Positions 47,718-55,786 of a stretch of 64,000 nucleotides of DNA are shown in pieces. A program made the translations under genes and the position numbers. The notes under the pieces are model-generated. The model had not been told where the DNA came from. It ran no database searches and was given only the letters and a program-made list of their open reading frames with translations. Position 1 is the first letter of the stretch; each line of letters starts with the position of its first letter. The stretch is from positions 1,518,975-1,582,974 of the forward strand of contig NZ_KV440945.1 in NCBI RefSeq assembly GCF_001636345.1, given 5' to 3'. The stretch is from Cytobacillus gottheilii (lineage in GTDB: Bacteria > Bacillota > Bacilli > Bacillales > Cytobacillaceae).

Positions 47718-48002
47718 ATGGATCACGGTGAAAAAAATATTACAGTAGTAGACGAGGAAGGCAACGAGCAGCTTTGCGAAGTGCTATTTACATTTAACTC
47801 AGACGAGTTCGGAAAATCATATGTATTATACTATCCAATTGGCGAAGAAGATGATGAAGAAGAAATCGAAATTCATGCATCAGCCTTCATCCCTAGCGAT
47901 GACAATACAGATGGCGAGCTTCAGCCGATCGAAACGGACGAAGAATGGGATCTTATTGAAGAGATGCTGAACACATTCTTAGCGGAGCAGGAAGAAGAAT
48001 AA
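47718..48002 (+). CDS. yrzB: DUF1292 protein (YrzB)
   Basis: A very acidic 94-residue protein of the UPF0473/DUF1292 family ([46 protein letters not shown]). Function unknown; always next to ruvX in Firmicutes. GAGGTG is nine bases upstream of ATG. A terminator follows directly, so the ireB-ruvX-yrzB unit ends here. Confidence 0.93.
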   Translation: MDHGEKNITVVDEEGNEQLCEVLFTFNSDEFGKSYVLYYPIGEEDDEEEIEIHASAFIPSDDNTDGELQPIETDEEWDLIEEMLNTFLAEQEEE

Positions 48003-48010
48003 AAAGAAAA

Positions 48011-48038
48011 GCCTTCAGATTTTATCTGGAGGTTTTTT
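48011..48038 (+). terminator. Intrinsic terminator after yrzB
   Basis: CCTTCAGAT pairs with ATCTGGAGG (one wobble) around TTT, then seven T. Confidence 0.88.
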
Positions 48039-48245
48039 TGTGCATGTAATAAGTGTTTACAACAAGATTTTTGGAGATAATTGTAATTTATTCATACTAA
48101 TTGTAATATTTTGCGACTTCACTCAGAAAATATAGTATAATAATGCGAGATATGAGAGCAGAAGGGCAAATCCTCGATTTTATGAGGAAGGGTATGTTGA
48201 AATGAAATGAACTGGACATGTCCGCCTGAGTAGGAGGGAAAATGT

Positions 48246-49379
48246 TTGTCATCAAATGAAACGAAAGATAAAAAATCGATTATTCGCCAAAAACTGACTG
48301 AACGGCAAAGTGAAGCAAAAGTGGTTAGAAAAATTGTGTTTATCACAATGATTGTATTAATCCTTATTATTGGAGGAATAGCTGGCGGTGGCTATTTGTA
48401 TATTAACTCAGCTATTAAACCAGCTGATCCTGAGAACAATACTGTAAAGCCAGTCGAAATTCCAATTGGTTCATCTGTAACAGGCATTGCCCAAGTGTTA
48501 GAGGATAACGGAATTATTAAAGATGCCCGTGTATTTAAATACTATGTCAAACTTAAAAATGAATCTGGCTTTATGGCAGGCACTTATGATATGAAGCCTT
48601 CCATGACTTTAGATGAAATTATTGGCAGTTTAAAAACAGGATCGGTAATGGACGAGGTTGTCTTCCAGATGACTATACCGGAAGGGAAGCAGCTTGAGCA
48701 GATTGCCGGCATTATTGGAGAAAAAATCGGCCAGGAAGGTGAAGCTGTATTTGAACAGCTCAACGAGGAGACATTTATTGAATCGTTAATGGCTAAGTAT
48801 CCTAATCTATTAACAGATGAAATTTTAGGCGAGAATGTCCTTTATCCGCTGGAAGGCTATTTATTCCCAGCCACCTATCCATTTTATAAAGAAGATCCAA
48901 CAGTAGAAGAAATTGTCACGGTCATGCTGGATAAAACAAATGCGGTGATCAATGAATACGCTGGTGAAATGGGTGCCCAGGAAATGACGGTACATGAGCT
49001 ATTGACCATGGCATCACTAATTGAAGAAGAAGCAACAGAGCAAGTAGACAGAGAGTCTATTTCGAGTGTCTTTTATAATCGAATGAAAACGGGCATGCCG
49101 CTTCAGACAGACCCAACCGTTTTATATGCACATGGTGAGCATCTAGATCGAGTTTTATACGAACATCTAGAGATTGATTCCCCATATAATACGTATCAAA
49201 ATACTGGACTAACACCAGGACCGATCGCAAATGCGGGTGTTTCCTCTATAGAAGCGGCACTATATCCTGCAGAAACTGAATACCTGTACTTCCTGGCAAC
49301 AGGAACAGGCGAAGTGCTGTTCTCTACTACATTAGATGAACACAATCAGAAAAAAGCAGAGCATATAACGAATCAGTAG
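48246..49379 (+). CDS. mltG: Endolytic murein transglycosylase MltG (YrrL)
   Basis: MltG cleaves nascent glycan strands at the membrane. The 377 residues have a short basic cytoplasmic N-terminus, one membrane span (FITMIVLILIIGGIAGGGYLYI, near residues 35-56), a LysM-like region and the YceG domain with LLTMASLIEEEA (catalytic Glu near residue 260), VFYNRMKTGMPLQTDPTVLYA and NTYQNTGLTPGPIANAG. The start is TTG 48246 with AGGAGGG seven bases upstream; the nearby ATG at 48242 is out of frame and stops at once. A group IIC intron sits directly behind its terminator. Confidence 0.94.
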   Translation: MSSNETKDKKSIIRQKLTERQSEAKVVRKIVFITMIVLILIIGGIAGGGYLYINSAIKPADPENNTVKPVEIPIGSSVTGIAQVLEDNGIIKDARVFKYYVKLKNESGFMAGTYDMKPSMTLDEIIGSLKTGSVMDEVVFQMTIPEGKQLEQIAGIIGEKIGQEGEAVFEQLNEETFIESLMAKYPNLLTDEILGENVLYPLEGYLFPATYPFYKEDPTVEEIVTVMLDKTNAVINEYAGEMGAQEMTVHELLTMASLIEEEATEQVDRESISSVFYNRMKTGMPLQTDPTVLYAHGEHLDRVLYEHLEIDSPYNTYQNTGLTPGPIANAGVSSIEAALYPAETEYLYFLATGTGEVLFSTTLDEHNQKKAEHITNQ

Positions 49380-49384
49380 AATAC

Positions 49385-49420
49385 AATGAAAAAGAAGGCC
49401 TGCATTGGCCTTCTTTTTCT
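49385..49420 (+). terminator. Intrinsic terminator after mltG
   Basis: AAAAAGAAGGCC pairs with GGCCTTCTTTTT around TGCATT. The second group IIC intron starts five bases later. Confidence 0.92.
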
Positions 49421-49424
49421 AATT

Positions 49425-51315
49425 GTGTGCCCGGCATGGGTGCAGGCTCTAGGGTGCGAGTCCCGAACGGCGAAGGCAGTAGTAGCCGTAGCTTAAGACA
49501 AGGATATGCGGGGTGACCCTCCTATCTGAAGGAAGTCGGCGGCAAACTTCCGCTCTGAGGAACACGAATCTCATATGAGGCTAGATGACATTGGGTGAGT
49601 CTGCAATACAAGACAAAGTCCATACTGCCAAAGGTGTCACATAGTAAATGAGGCGGAGACATGGAAGGAAAGTCTGTACTCTTACCCGGGGAGAACCTGT
49701 CGATATGCCGTACTCATGCGGTAAGCCTATCCGTGAGGATAAGTTGAACGACAGGCGTCAGCAGAAGCCATAGTACTTATTCGCTTAAGAGGATAAGGAA
49801 GGGCTGAACCGGTTATGGAAAATAGGAACTAGGCGTATCTTTCCATTCGATGAAACAGAAAACATAGTACCTGTTTAATGAAAGAAACGGTGAATCCGCG
49901 GGGGTCATTAAACAGGGTGGAGAATGAAAAGGACACAAACAGAACACCTATTTACGCGGGAGGTTATATCAATGTTAATGGAACGAATCATGTCACGGGA
50001 AAACCTACTTAATGCGATTAAAAGAGTAGAAAAGAATAAGGGAAAACATGGAGTGGACGAAATGCCCGTCACTGCTCTTCGTGGACATATTATGCTCAAC
50101 TGGAGCGAACTGCGAAAATCCCTCTTCGAGGGAACCTATATCCCATCCCCCGTCCGTCGAGTCGAAATCCCGAAACCAGACGGCAAAGGGAAGAGGAAAC
50201 TGGGAATCCCAACCGTGACAGACCGTTTCATTCAACAAGCAATCACCCAAGTGCTTACCAGAATGTATGACCCTAGTTTCTCTGAATGTAGCTTCGGCTT
50301 TCGCCCTAACAGGCGAGCGCACCAGGCTGTTAAATTAGCCCAAAGCTATATAGAAGAGGGTTATCGATGGGTAGTCGACATTGACCTTGAAAAGTTCTTT
50401 GACAAGGTTAACCACGATAGATTAATGAGTAAATTAGCCATGAGGATAAAGGATAGTACTCTCCTCAAACTAATAAGACGGTTCTTAACCTCTGGTGTTA
50501 TGGAAGGCGGACTTGTCAGTCCTAACCTTGAGGGGACACCGCAAGGTGGACCTTTAAGCCCTTTACTTTCGAATATTGTGTTGGATGAACTGGATAAAGA
50601 ACTGGAGCGCAGAGGACATCGCTTTGTCCGCTACGCCGATGATTGTAATATCTATGTGAAATCTAAAAGAGCTGGAGAAAGAGTTATGAAGGCAATGACC
50701 CATTTTATCGAGAGGAATCTTAAACTGAAGGTTAACAAGGATAAAAGTGCTGTAGACCGCCCTTGGAAAAGGAAATTTCTTGGGTTCAGTTTTACAAGTA
50801 ATCTAAAACCGAAGGTGAGAATATCTCCCCAATCAGTTAAACGGTTTAAAGATAAAATAAGAAAGCTTACAAGCAGACGAAGGTCAATTGCCATGGAAGA
50901 TAGGATTCATAACCTTAACCAATATCTAGTGGGATGGGTTAATTATTATCATTTAGCAGATACCCGTTCAGTAATCGCAAAACTCGAAGGATGGCTTAAT
51001 CGAAGGTTAAGAATGATTCGATGGAAGGAATGGAAACTTCCCCAAACGAAGGTCAAGAAACTTATTAAACTAGGTGTTTCGAAAGGGAAAGCATATGAAT
51101 GGGGAAATACAAGAAAGGCTTATTGGAGGATATCCAAAAGTCCAATTCTTCATAAAACATTAGGGAAAGCCTACTGGCTTTCCCTTGGGTTAAAAAGTAT
51201 TTCTGCTAGATATGACTTACAGCGTTCGACTTAATCGGAACCGCCGTATACGGAACCGTACGTACGGTGGTGTGAGAGGGATAAATGGAGGTTAATCGCC
51301 TCCCCCTATCTCAAT
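49425..51315 (+). mobile_element. Group IIC intron, copy 2 (diverged from copy 1)
   Basis: 5' end GTGTGCCCGGCATGGGTGC; ribozyme domains I-IV, reverse transcriptase gene, then domain V (GGAACCGCCGTATACGGA ... GTACGGTGGTG) and domain VI ending near CTATCTCAAT at 51315 (boundary inferred). It resembles the 21-kb intron throughout but differs at many positions, so the two are separate lineages or an old pair rather than a recent duplication. As with copy 1 it lies behind a terminator in the sense orientation. Confidence 0.9.
49972..51234 (+). CDS. ltrA: Group IIC intron-encoded reverse transcriptase/maturase, copy 2
   Basis: A 420-residue class C intron protein, clearly homologous to the one at 21.6 kb but with many substitutions. 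Motifs: PVRRVEIPKPDGKGKRKLGIP, WVVDIDLEKFFDKVNHDR, EGTPQGGPLSPLLSNIVLDEL, catalytic RYADDCNIYVK and VDRPWKRKFLGFSF. No endonuclease domain. I start it at ATG 49972 (GGGAGG upstream), matching the N-terminus of copy 1; an ATG at 49924 extends the frame by 16 codons. No frameshift or stop is present. Confidence 0.95.
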   Translation: MLMERIMSRENLLNAIKRVEKNKGKHGVDEMPVTALRGHIMLNWSELRKSLFEGTYIPSPVRRVEIPKPDGKGKRKLGIPTVTDRFIQQAITQVLTRMYDPSFSECSFGFRPNRRAHQAVKLAQSYIEEGYRWVVDIDLEKFFDKVNHDRLMSKLAMRIKDSTLLKLIRRFLTSGVMEGGLVSPNLEGTPQGGPLSPLLSNIVLDELDKELERRGHRFVRYADDCNIYVKSKRAGERVMKAMTHFIERNLKLKVNKDKSAVDRPWKRKFLGFSFTSNLKPKVRISPQSVKRFKDKIRKLTSRRRSIAMEDRIHNLNQYLVGWVNYYHLADTRSVIAKLEGWLNRRLRMIRWKEWKLPQTKVKKLIKLGVSKGKAYEWGNTRKAYWRISKSPILHKTLGKAYWLSLGLKSISARYDLQRST

Positions 51316-51366
51316 TGTTTACATGGCGAGGCGGTTTTCAACTACGTCCCTTGAATCACCAGCCCC

Positions 51367-51394
51367 TTGCACTTTTCGGAAACTATGGTAAAAT
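51367..51394 (+). promoter_or_regulatory. Sigma-A-like promoter upstream of trmR
   Basis: TTGCAC at 51367-51372, 16-base spacer, TAAAAT at 51389-51394. It lies between the intron and the structured leader, so trmR-yrrN-yrrO-udk does not depend on transcription through the intron. Confidence 0.6.
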
Positions 51395-51418
51395 AATTGA
51401 GGTGTTTATAGAGTAGAC

Positions 51419-51505
51419 GATAGCGTCAATCACGGTGTGGGCCGAATGGCTCGTTTTTTGCAAAAGTGCTGCTTTTGTACATGCTCCAGTGAACGCTATT
51501 TTTTC
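51419..51505 (+). promoter_or_regulatory. Structured, attenuator-like leader before trmR
   Basis: A long-range stem (ATAGCGT at 51420-51426 with ACGCTAT at 51493-51499) encloses two hairpins: GGGCC/GGCTC (51439-51452), itself followed by TTTTTT, and CAAAAG/CTTTTG (51461-51477). The outer stem is followed by a T-run (51499-51504). Two terminator-like T-tracts within one leader suggest transcription attenuation. I do not recognise it as a T-box or a known riboswitch. Confidence 0.5.
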
Positions 51506-51538
51506 ATGTCTAAATGGATAATAAGAGGTGAGGGCAGT

Positions 51539-52177
51539 TTGCAAAATGATAAGCTGCATACTTATATAGAAAAATTAACGAACGAACGCCCTCCTCTGCT
51601 GATGGAAATGGAACAGTATGCAGAGGAAAATGGCGTTCCTATTATGGAATTGGTCGGAATTGAAGCATTGCTTCAGTTATTAAGAATTCAGCAGGCAAAG
51701 TCCATCCTGGAGGTTGGAACGGCGATTGGCTATTCTGCACTTCGAATGGCACTGGCTTTACCTGATAGCAAAATTGTTACATTAGAAAGAGACGAAGAAC
51801 GAATCCAACTTGCCGGGCAATTTATCCAGCGTTCAGGACGCGAAGAGCAAATCATTCAACTGACGGGCGATGCACTTGAACTGGAGCAGGAAGTGGCGCA
51901 ACACGGACCGTATGATGCTATTTTTATTGATGCGGCCAAAGGACAATATCAGCGTTTCTTTGAAATGTATGCTCCTTTTTTAAAAGACGATGGTGTTATT
52001 ATCACGGACAATGTTTTATTTAAAGGGCTAGTGTGTGAAGACGAGATTGAAAATAAGCGTATCCGCAGTTTAGTGAAAAAAATAAATGCGTTTAACGAAT
52101 GGCTTATGTCACATGAAGATTACGACACAGTAATTCTTCCTGTAGGTGACGGTATTGCAATCAGTAAAAAGAGGTGA
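51539..52177 (+). CDS. trmR: tRNA 5-hydroxyuridine methyltransferase TrmR (YrrM)
   Basis: A class I SAM methyltransferase of the catechol-O-methyltransferase-like family; B. subtilis YrrM (TrmR) converts ho5U34 to mo5U34 in tRNA. Here 212 residues with motif I ILEVGTAIGYSALRMAL near residue 60, LERDEERIQLA, IFIDAAKGQYQRFFEMY near 133 and TDNVLFKGLV. I use TTG 51539, placed five bases after GAGGTGAGGG; longer in-frame starts would run through the leader hairpins. The next genes yrrN and yrrO are needed to make its ho5U substrate, so the three form one pathway unit. Confidence 0.88.
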   Translation: MQNDKLHTYIEKLTNERPPLLMEMEQYAEENGVPIMELVGIEALLQLLRIQQAKSILEVGTAIGYSALRMALALPDSKIVTLERDEERIQLAGQFIQRSGREEQIIQLTGDALELEQEVAQHGPYDAIFIDAAKGQYQRFFEMYAPFLKDDGVIITDNVLFKGLVCEDEIENKRIRSLVKKINAFNEWLMSHEDYDTVILPVGDGIAISKKR

Positions 52178-52182
52178 ATAAT

Positions 52183-53112
52183 ATGAAAAAGCCTGAATTG
52201 TTAGTGACTCCTAAGTCAGTTCAGCATATTGAAGAGTTAATTTCTGCCGGAGCAGATGCATTTGTCATCGGAGAACAGCGTTATGGTCTGCGGCTGCCAG
52301 CTGAATTTTCCAGAGAAGATGTGAAACAAGCAATACAACTTGCACATGCACATGGGAAAAAAGTGTATGTAGCGATGAATGCTATTTTTCATAATGACCG
52401 TGTAGCAGAACTTGATGAGTATCTCTCCTTTTTAAATGAGGTACAAGCAGATGCTGTTATTTATGGTGATCCGGCTGTTCTGATGGCAGCGAAAGCAGCT
52501 GCGCCAAATATGAAGCTTCATTGGAATACAGAAACCACTGCAACGAACTGGTATACATGTAACTACTGGGGCAGAAAAGGATCAAAACGAGCAGTTCTTG
52601 CCCGGGAAATTAATATGGATGCCATTATTGAAATCAAAGAACATGCGGAAGTTGAAATTGAGGTTCAAGTTCATGGCATGACAGCCATGTTCCAATCAAA
52701 ACGCTCCCTGCTTGGTAATTATTATGAGTATCAAGGAAAAGCTTTAAAGGTTGAAAATAGAACACAGGAAGATAATATGTTCCTGCATGATAAAGAACGT
52801 GAAAATAAATATCCGATTTTTGAAGATGAAAATGGCACACATATCATGAGTCCGAATGATATCTGCATCATTGATGAGCTTCAAGAGCTAATCGAAGCTG
52901 GCATTGATTCTTTTAAAATTGATGGAATTTTAAAAAGTGAAGAGTATATTACGACAATTACTGGGCTTTACCGCAAAGCGATTGATATCTGCAGCAAAGA
53001 TCCAGACGAATATGAAGATATAAAAGACGAGCTTCTGCAGCAGGTAGAAGAAATTCAGCCGGCAAACAGATCGCTTGATACAGGCTTTTTCTTTAAAGAA
53101 ACGGTTTATTAA
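52183..53112 (+). CDS. yrrN: Peptidase U32-family tRNA hydroxylation protein (YrrN, TrhP-type)
   Basis: A 309-residue U32-family protein. In B. subtilis YrrN and YrrO (TrhP homologues) are required for prephenate-dependent 5-hydroxyuridine formation at tRNA position 34; the old peptidase/collagenase annotation is probably wrong for these. Sequence marks: ELLVTPKSVQHIEELISAGADAFVIGEQRYGLRL at the start, KVYVAMNAIFHN, and the C-terminal SPNDICIIDELQELIEAGIDSFKIDGILKSEEY. AGAGGTG precedes ATG 52183. It lacks the cysteine cluster present in yrrO. Confidence 0.92.
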   Translation: MKKPELLVTPKSVQHIEELISAGADAFVIGEQRYGLRLPAEFSREDVKQAIQLAHAHGKKVYVAMNAIFHNDRVAELDEYLSFLNEVQADAVIYGDPAVLMAAKAAAPNMKLHWNTETTATNWYTCNYWGRKGSKRAVLAREINMDAIIEIKEHAEVEIEVQVHGMTAMFQSKRSLLGNYYEYQGKALKVENRTQEDNMFLHDKERENKYPIFEDENGTHIMSPNDICIIDELQELIEAGIDSFKIDGILKSEEYITTITGLYRKAIDICSKDPDEYEDIKDELLQQVEEIQPANRSLDTGFFFKETVY

Positions 53113-53131
53113 TAGCAGAAGGAGGCAGCAT

Positions 53132-54400
53132 ATGACGACCTTGAGTGATAGAGTTTCAGAAATCGTCGACGGAAAGCGTGTCATTGTGAAAAAGCCAGAG
53201 CTTCTTGCGCCAGCAGGAAACCTGGAAAAACTAAAAATCGCTGTACATTATGGAGCAGATGCTGTTTTTATTGGCGGTCAGGAATATGGCCTTCGCTCAA
53301 ATGCAGGCAACTTTACGTTTGAGGAAATGAAAGAGGGCGTTGAATTTGCCCGTAAGTATGGTGCGAAAATTTATGTTACTACCAACATTTTTGCACATAA
53401 TGAAAACATTGATGGTCTTGAAGACTATTTAAAAGGATTACAGGAAGCTGGAGTGGCAGGCATTATTGTTGCAGATCCGCTTATTATTGAAACATGCCGC
53501 CGTGTAGCGCCGGATGTTGAAGTGCATTTAAGCACTCAGCAGTCACTGTCTAACTGGAGAGCCGTTCAATTCTGGAAAGAAGAAGGCTTAGAGCGTGTCG
53601 TGCTTGCCCGTGAAACGGGTGCAGAGGACATTCAGGAAATGAAGGAAAAGGTTGATATTGAGATTGAAACCTTTATTCATGGTGCAATGTGTATTGCTTA
53701 TTCTGGACGCTGTACGCTGAGCAACCATATGACAGCACGTGATTCCAACCGCGGCGGTTGCTGTCAATCATGCCGCTGGGATTATGATTTATATCAGCTT
53801 GAGGATGAAAAAGAAGTACCGCTTTTCACTGATGAAGATGAAGCATTTGCGATGAGTCCTAAGGATTTGAAGCTGGTTGAATCCATTCCGCGCATGATTG
53901 AGATGGGCATTGACAGCTTAAAAATCGAAGGAAGAATGAAGTCTATTCACTATATTGCAACAGTTGTCAGCGTATACCGCAAAGTGATTGACGCTTACTG
54001 TGCAGATCCAGAAAACTTTGTCATCAAGCCAGAGTGGCTAAAAGAGCTTGATAAATGTGCAAACAGAGAAACAGCTCCAGCCTTTTTTGAGGGCGTACCT
54101 GGGGTTCAAGAGCAAATGTTTGGCAATCATAGCAAGAAAACGAACTTTGATTTTGCCGGACTTGTTCTTGATTATAATGAAGAAACACAAGTGGTTACAC
54201 TGCAGCAGCGTAACTTCTTTAAACCGGGTGAAGAGGTTGAATTCTTTGGTCCGGAAATCGAAAATTTCAAGGTTGTTGTGGATAAAATTTGGGACGAAAA
54301 AGGCAATGAACTGGATGCAGCACGTCATCCATTGCAAATTGTACATTTCAAAGTGGATCAGCCCGTTTACCCGAATAACATGATGCGGAAGGAGATTTAA
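53132..54400 (+). CDS. yrrO: Peptidase U32-family tRNA hydroxylation protein (YrrO, TrhP-type)
   Basis: The 422-residue partner of YrrN. KKPELLAPAGNLEKLKIAVHYGADAVFIGGQEYGLR opens the U32 domain; a conserved cysteine set (MCIAYSGRCTLS, then GGCCQSCRW near residue 207-213) is where an iron-sulfur cluster is proposed in this family. SPKDLKLVESIPRMIEMGIDSLKIEGRMKS mirrors yrrN. AAGGAGG lies eight bases before ATG 53132. udk follows after 3 bp. The pair probably arose by duplication (inference). Confidence 0.93.
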   Translation: MTTLSDRVSEIVDGKRVIVKKPELLAPAGNLEKLKIAVHYGADAVFIGGQEYGLRSNAGNFTFEEMKEGVEFARKYGAKIYVTTNIFAHNENIDGLEDYLKGLQEAGVAGIIVADPLIIETCRRVAPDVEVHLSTQQSLSNWRAVQFWKEEGLERVVLARETGAEDIQEMKEKVDIEIETFIHGAMCIAYSGRCTLSNHMTARDSNRGGCCQSCRWDYDLYQLEDEKEVPLFTDEDEAFAMSPKDLKLVESIPRMIEMGIDSLKIEGRMKSIHYIATVVSVYRKVIDAYCADPENFVIKPEWLKELDKCANRETAPAFFEGVPGVQEQMFGNHSKKTNFDFAGLVLDYNEETQVVTLQQRNFFKPGEEVEFFGPEIENFKVVVDKIWDEKGNELDAARHPLQIVHFKVDQPVYPNNMMRKEI

Positions 54401-54403
54401 AAA

Positions 54404-55039
54404 ATGAGTCGCAAACCAGTTGTTATCGGTGTAGCAGGGGGCTCAGGCTCTGGAAAAACAAGCGTTACAAAATCTATCTATGAAAGCTTTAAAGGGCACT
54501 CTATCCTGCTGCTTGAACAGGATTACTATTATAAAGATCAGGGACATCTCCCTTTTGAGGAACGGTTAAAAACCAATTATGATCATCCACTTGCATTTGA
54601 TAATGATCTGCTTATTGAACATATTCAAAAATTGCTTAATCATGAGGAGATTGCTAAGCCAGTCTATGATTATGCGATGCACACAAGATCAGATGAATTT
54701 ATTATGGTTGAACCAAAGGATGTTATTATTTTAGAAGGTATTTTAGTCTTAGAGGACGAACGCCTCCGCGATCTTATGGATATCAAGCTTTTTGTTGATA
54801 CAGATGCAGATTTGCGCATAATTCGCCGTTTGTTTAGAGACATTAAAGAGCGTGGACGTTCAATGGATTCTGTTATTGAACAATATGTTAACGTCGTTCG
54901 ACCAATGCATAATCAATTTATTGAACCGACGAAAAGATATGCTGATGTGATTATCCCTGAGGGTGGTCATAATCATGTGGCGATTGACTTAATGGTCACA
55001 AAAATCAAAACAATTCTTGAACAAAAGTCTATTTTATGA
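54404..55039 (+). CDS. udk: Uridine kinase
   Basis: Udk phosphorylates uridine and cytidine in pyrimidine salvage. The 211 residues carry the P-loop [17 protein letters not shown] near residue 8, [12 protein letters not shown] near 60, and [19 protein letters not shown] near 108. GGAGA lies close upstream of ATG. It ends the trmR-yrrN-yrrO-udk run; the following gap contains a separate greA promoter, so udk is the last gene of its operon. Confidence 0.96.
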   Translation: MSRKPVVIGVAGGSGSGKTSVTKSIYESFKGHSILLLEQDYYYKDQGHLPFEERLKTNYDHPLAFDNDLLIEHIQKLLNHEEIAKPVYDYAMHTRSDEFIMVEPKDVIILEGILVLEDERLRDLMDIKLFVDTDADLRIIRRLFRDIKERGRSMDSVIEQYVNVVRPMHNQFIEPTKRYADVIIPEGGHNHVAIDLMVTKIKTILEQKSIL

Positions 55040-55083
55040 AACAATAGCATAGAAAATGTAAGGAACATATTTTCTTAAAAGGA

Positions 55084-55111
55084 TTGACACATCGTGTTAA
55101 TGCTTTATAAT
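55084..55111 (+). promoter_or_regulatory. Sigma-A promoter of greA
   Basis: TTGACA at 55084-55089, 16-base spacer, perfect TATAAT at 55106-55111. Confidence 0.8.
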
Positions 55112-55122
55112 GTATGAAATAA

Positions 55123-55148
55123 TGCGCGCCCTTTTATAAAGGACGCGC
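55123..55148 (+). other. GC-rich stem-loop at the 5' end of greA mRNA
   Basis: GCGCG-CCTTT pairs with AAAGG-CGCGC (one C/A mismatch between the two blocks) around TAT, starting about 6 bases after the predicted transcription start. It is not followed by a T-run, so it is not an obvious terminator. Confidence 0.6.
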
Positions 55149-55239
55149 TCCTGTGCATTTTAACTAAAATGTGAACAGTGTACATATATTTTGACACAAA
55201 TGCCCCTTTGGGTGTGTGAATACAGAAGGAGTGAAGATC

Positions 55240-55716
55240 TTGGCTACAGAAAAAGTATTTCCAATGACACAGGCAGGAAAAGAAAAGCTTGAACAAGAAT
55301 TAGAACAATTAAAATCAGTAAAGCGTAAAGAAGTAGTTGAAAGAATTAAGATTGCCCGCAGTTTCGGTGATCTATCAGAAAACTCTGAGTATGATTCTGC
55401 AAAAGAGGAGCAAGCATTTGTTGAAGGCAGAATCACAACGCTTGAAAATATGATCCGCAACGCGAAAATAATTGAAGAAGAAGATATGAGCACAGATGGC
55501 GTTTCATTAGGCCGCTCTGTGACATTCGTTGAGCTTCCAGACGGTGATGAAGAAACATATACAATCGTGGGAAGTGCTGAAGCAGATCCATTCGATGGGA
55601 AAATCTCAAACGATTCTCCAATCGCAAAAAGCTTACTTGGACGCAAAGTTGGAGATGAAGTAACTGTTCAAACACCAGGCGGTGACATGAACGTCCGCAT
55701 CGTATCGATTAAGTAA
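55240..55716 (+). CDS. greA: Transcription elongation factor GreA
   Basis: GreA rescues backtracked RNA polymerase by stimulating transcript cleavage. The 158 residues have the N-terminal coiled coil ([24 protein letters not shown]; the acidic tip DLSENSEYD is near residue 41-49) and the C-terminal FKBP-like domain ([28 protein letters not shown]). Start is TTG 55240 with GAAGGAGTG upstream, giving [10 protein letters not shown] as in relatives; an in-frame upstream ATG at 55216 precedes the ribosome binding site. Own promoter and 5' hairpin. Confidence 0.96.
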   Translation: MATEKVFPMTQAGKEKLEQELEQLKSVKRKEVVERIKIARSFGDLSENSEYDSAKEEQAFVEGRITTLENMIRNAKIIEEEDMSTDGVSLGRSVTFVELPDGDEETYTIVGSAEADPFDGKISNDSPIAKSLLGRKVGDEVTVQTPGGDMNVRIVSIK

Positions 55717-55754
55717 GCGGTTTTATTTTAACTTCATAAGTTTGAAATACCGAA

Positions 55755-55786
55755 ACCTCGTCAAAACTTTTGACGAGGTGTTTTTT
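55755..55786 (+). terminator. greA terminator that also contains the pbpI ribosome binding site
   Basis: ACCTCGTCAAA pairs with TTTGACGAGGT (11 bp, tight loop), followed by GTTTTTT and then the pbpI ATG. The GAGGTG that serves as pbpI ribosome binding site is in the 3' arm. Confidence 0.85.

Noticed and set aside
51437-51538. Extended N-terminus of TrmR containing a cysteine-rich stretch (CCFCTC)
   Set aside because: This part coincides with the leader hairpins; a TTG start with a good ribosome binding site at 51539 gives the family's normal N-terminus.
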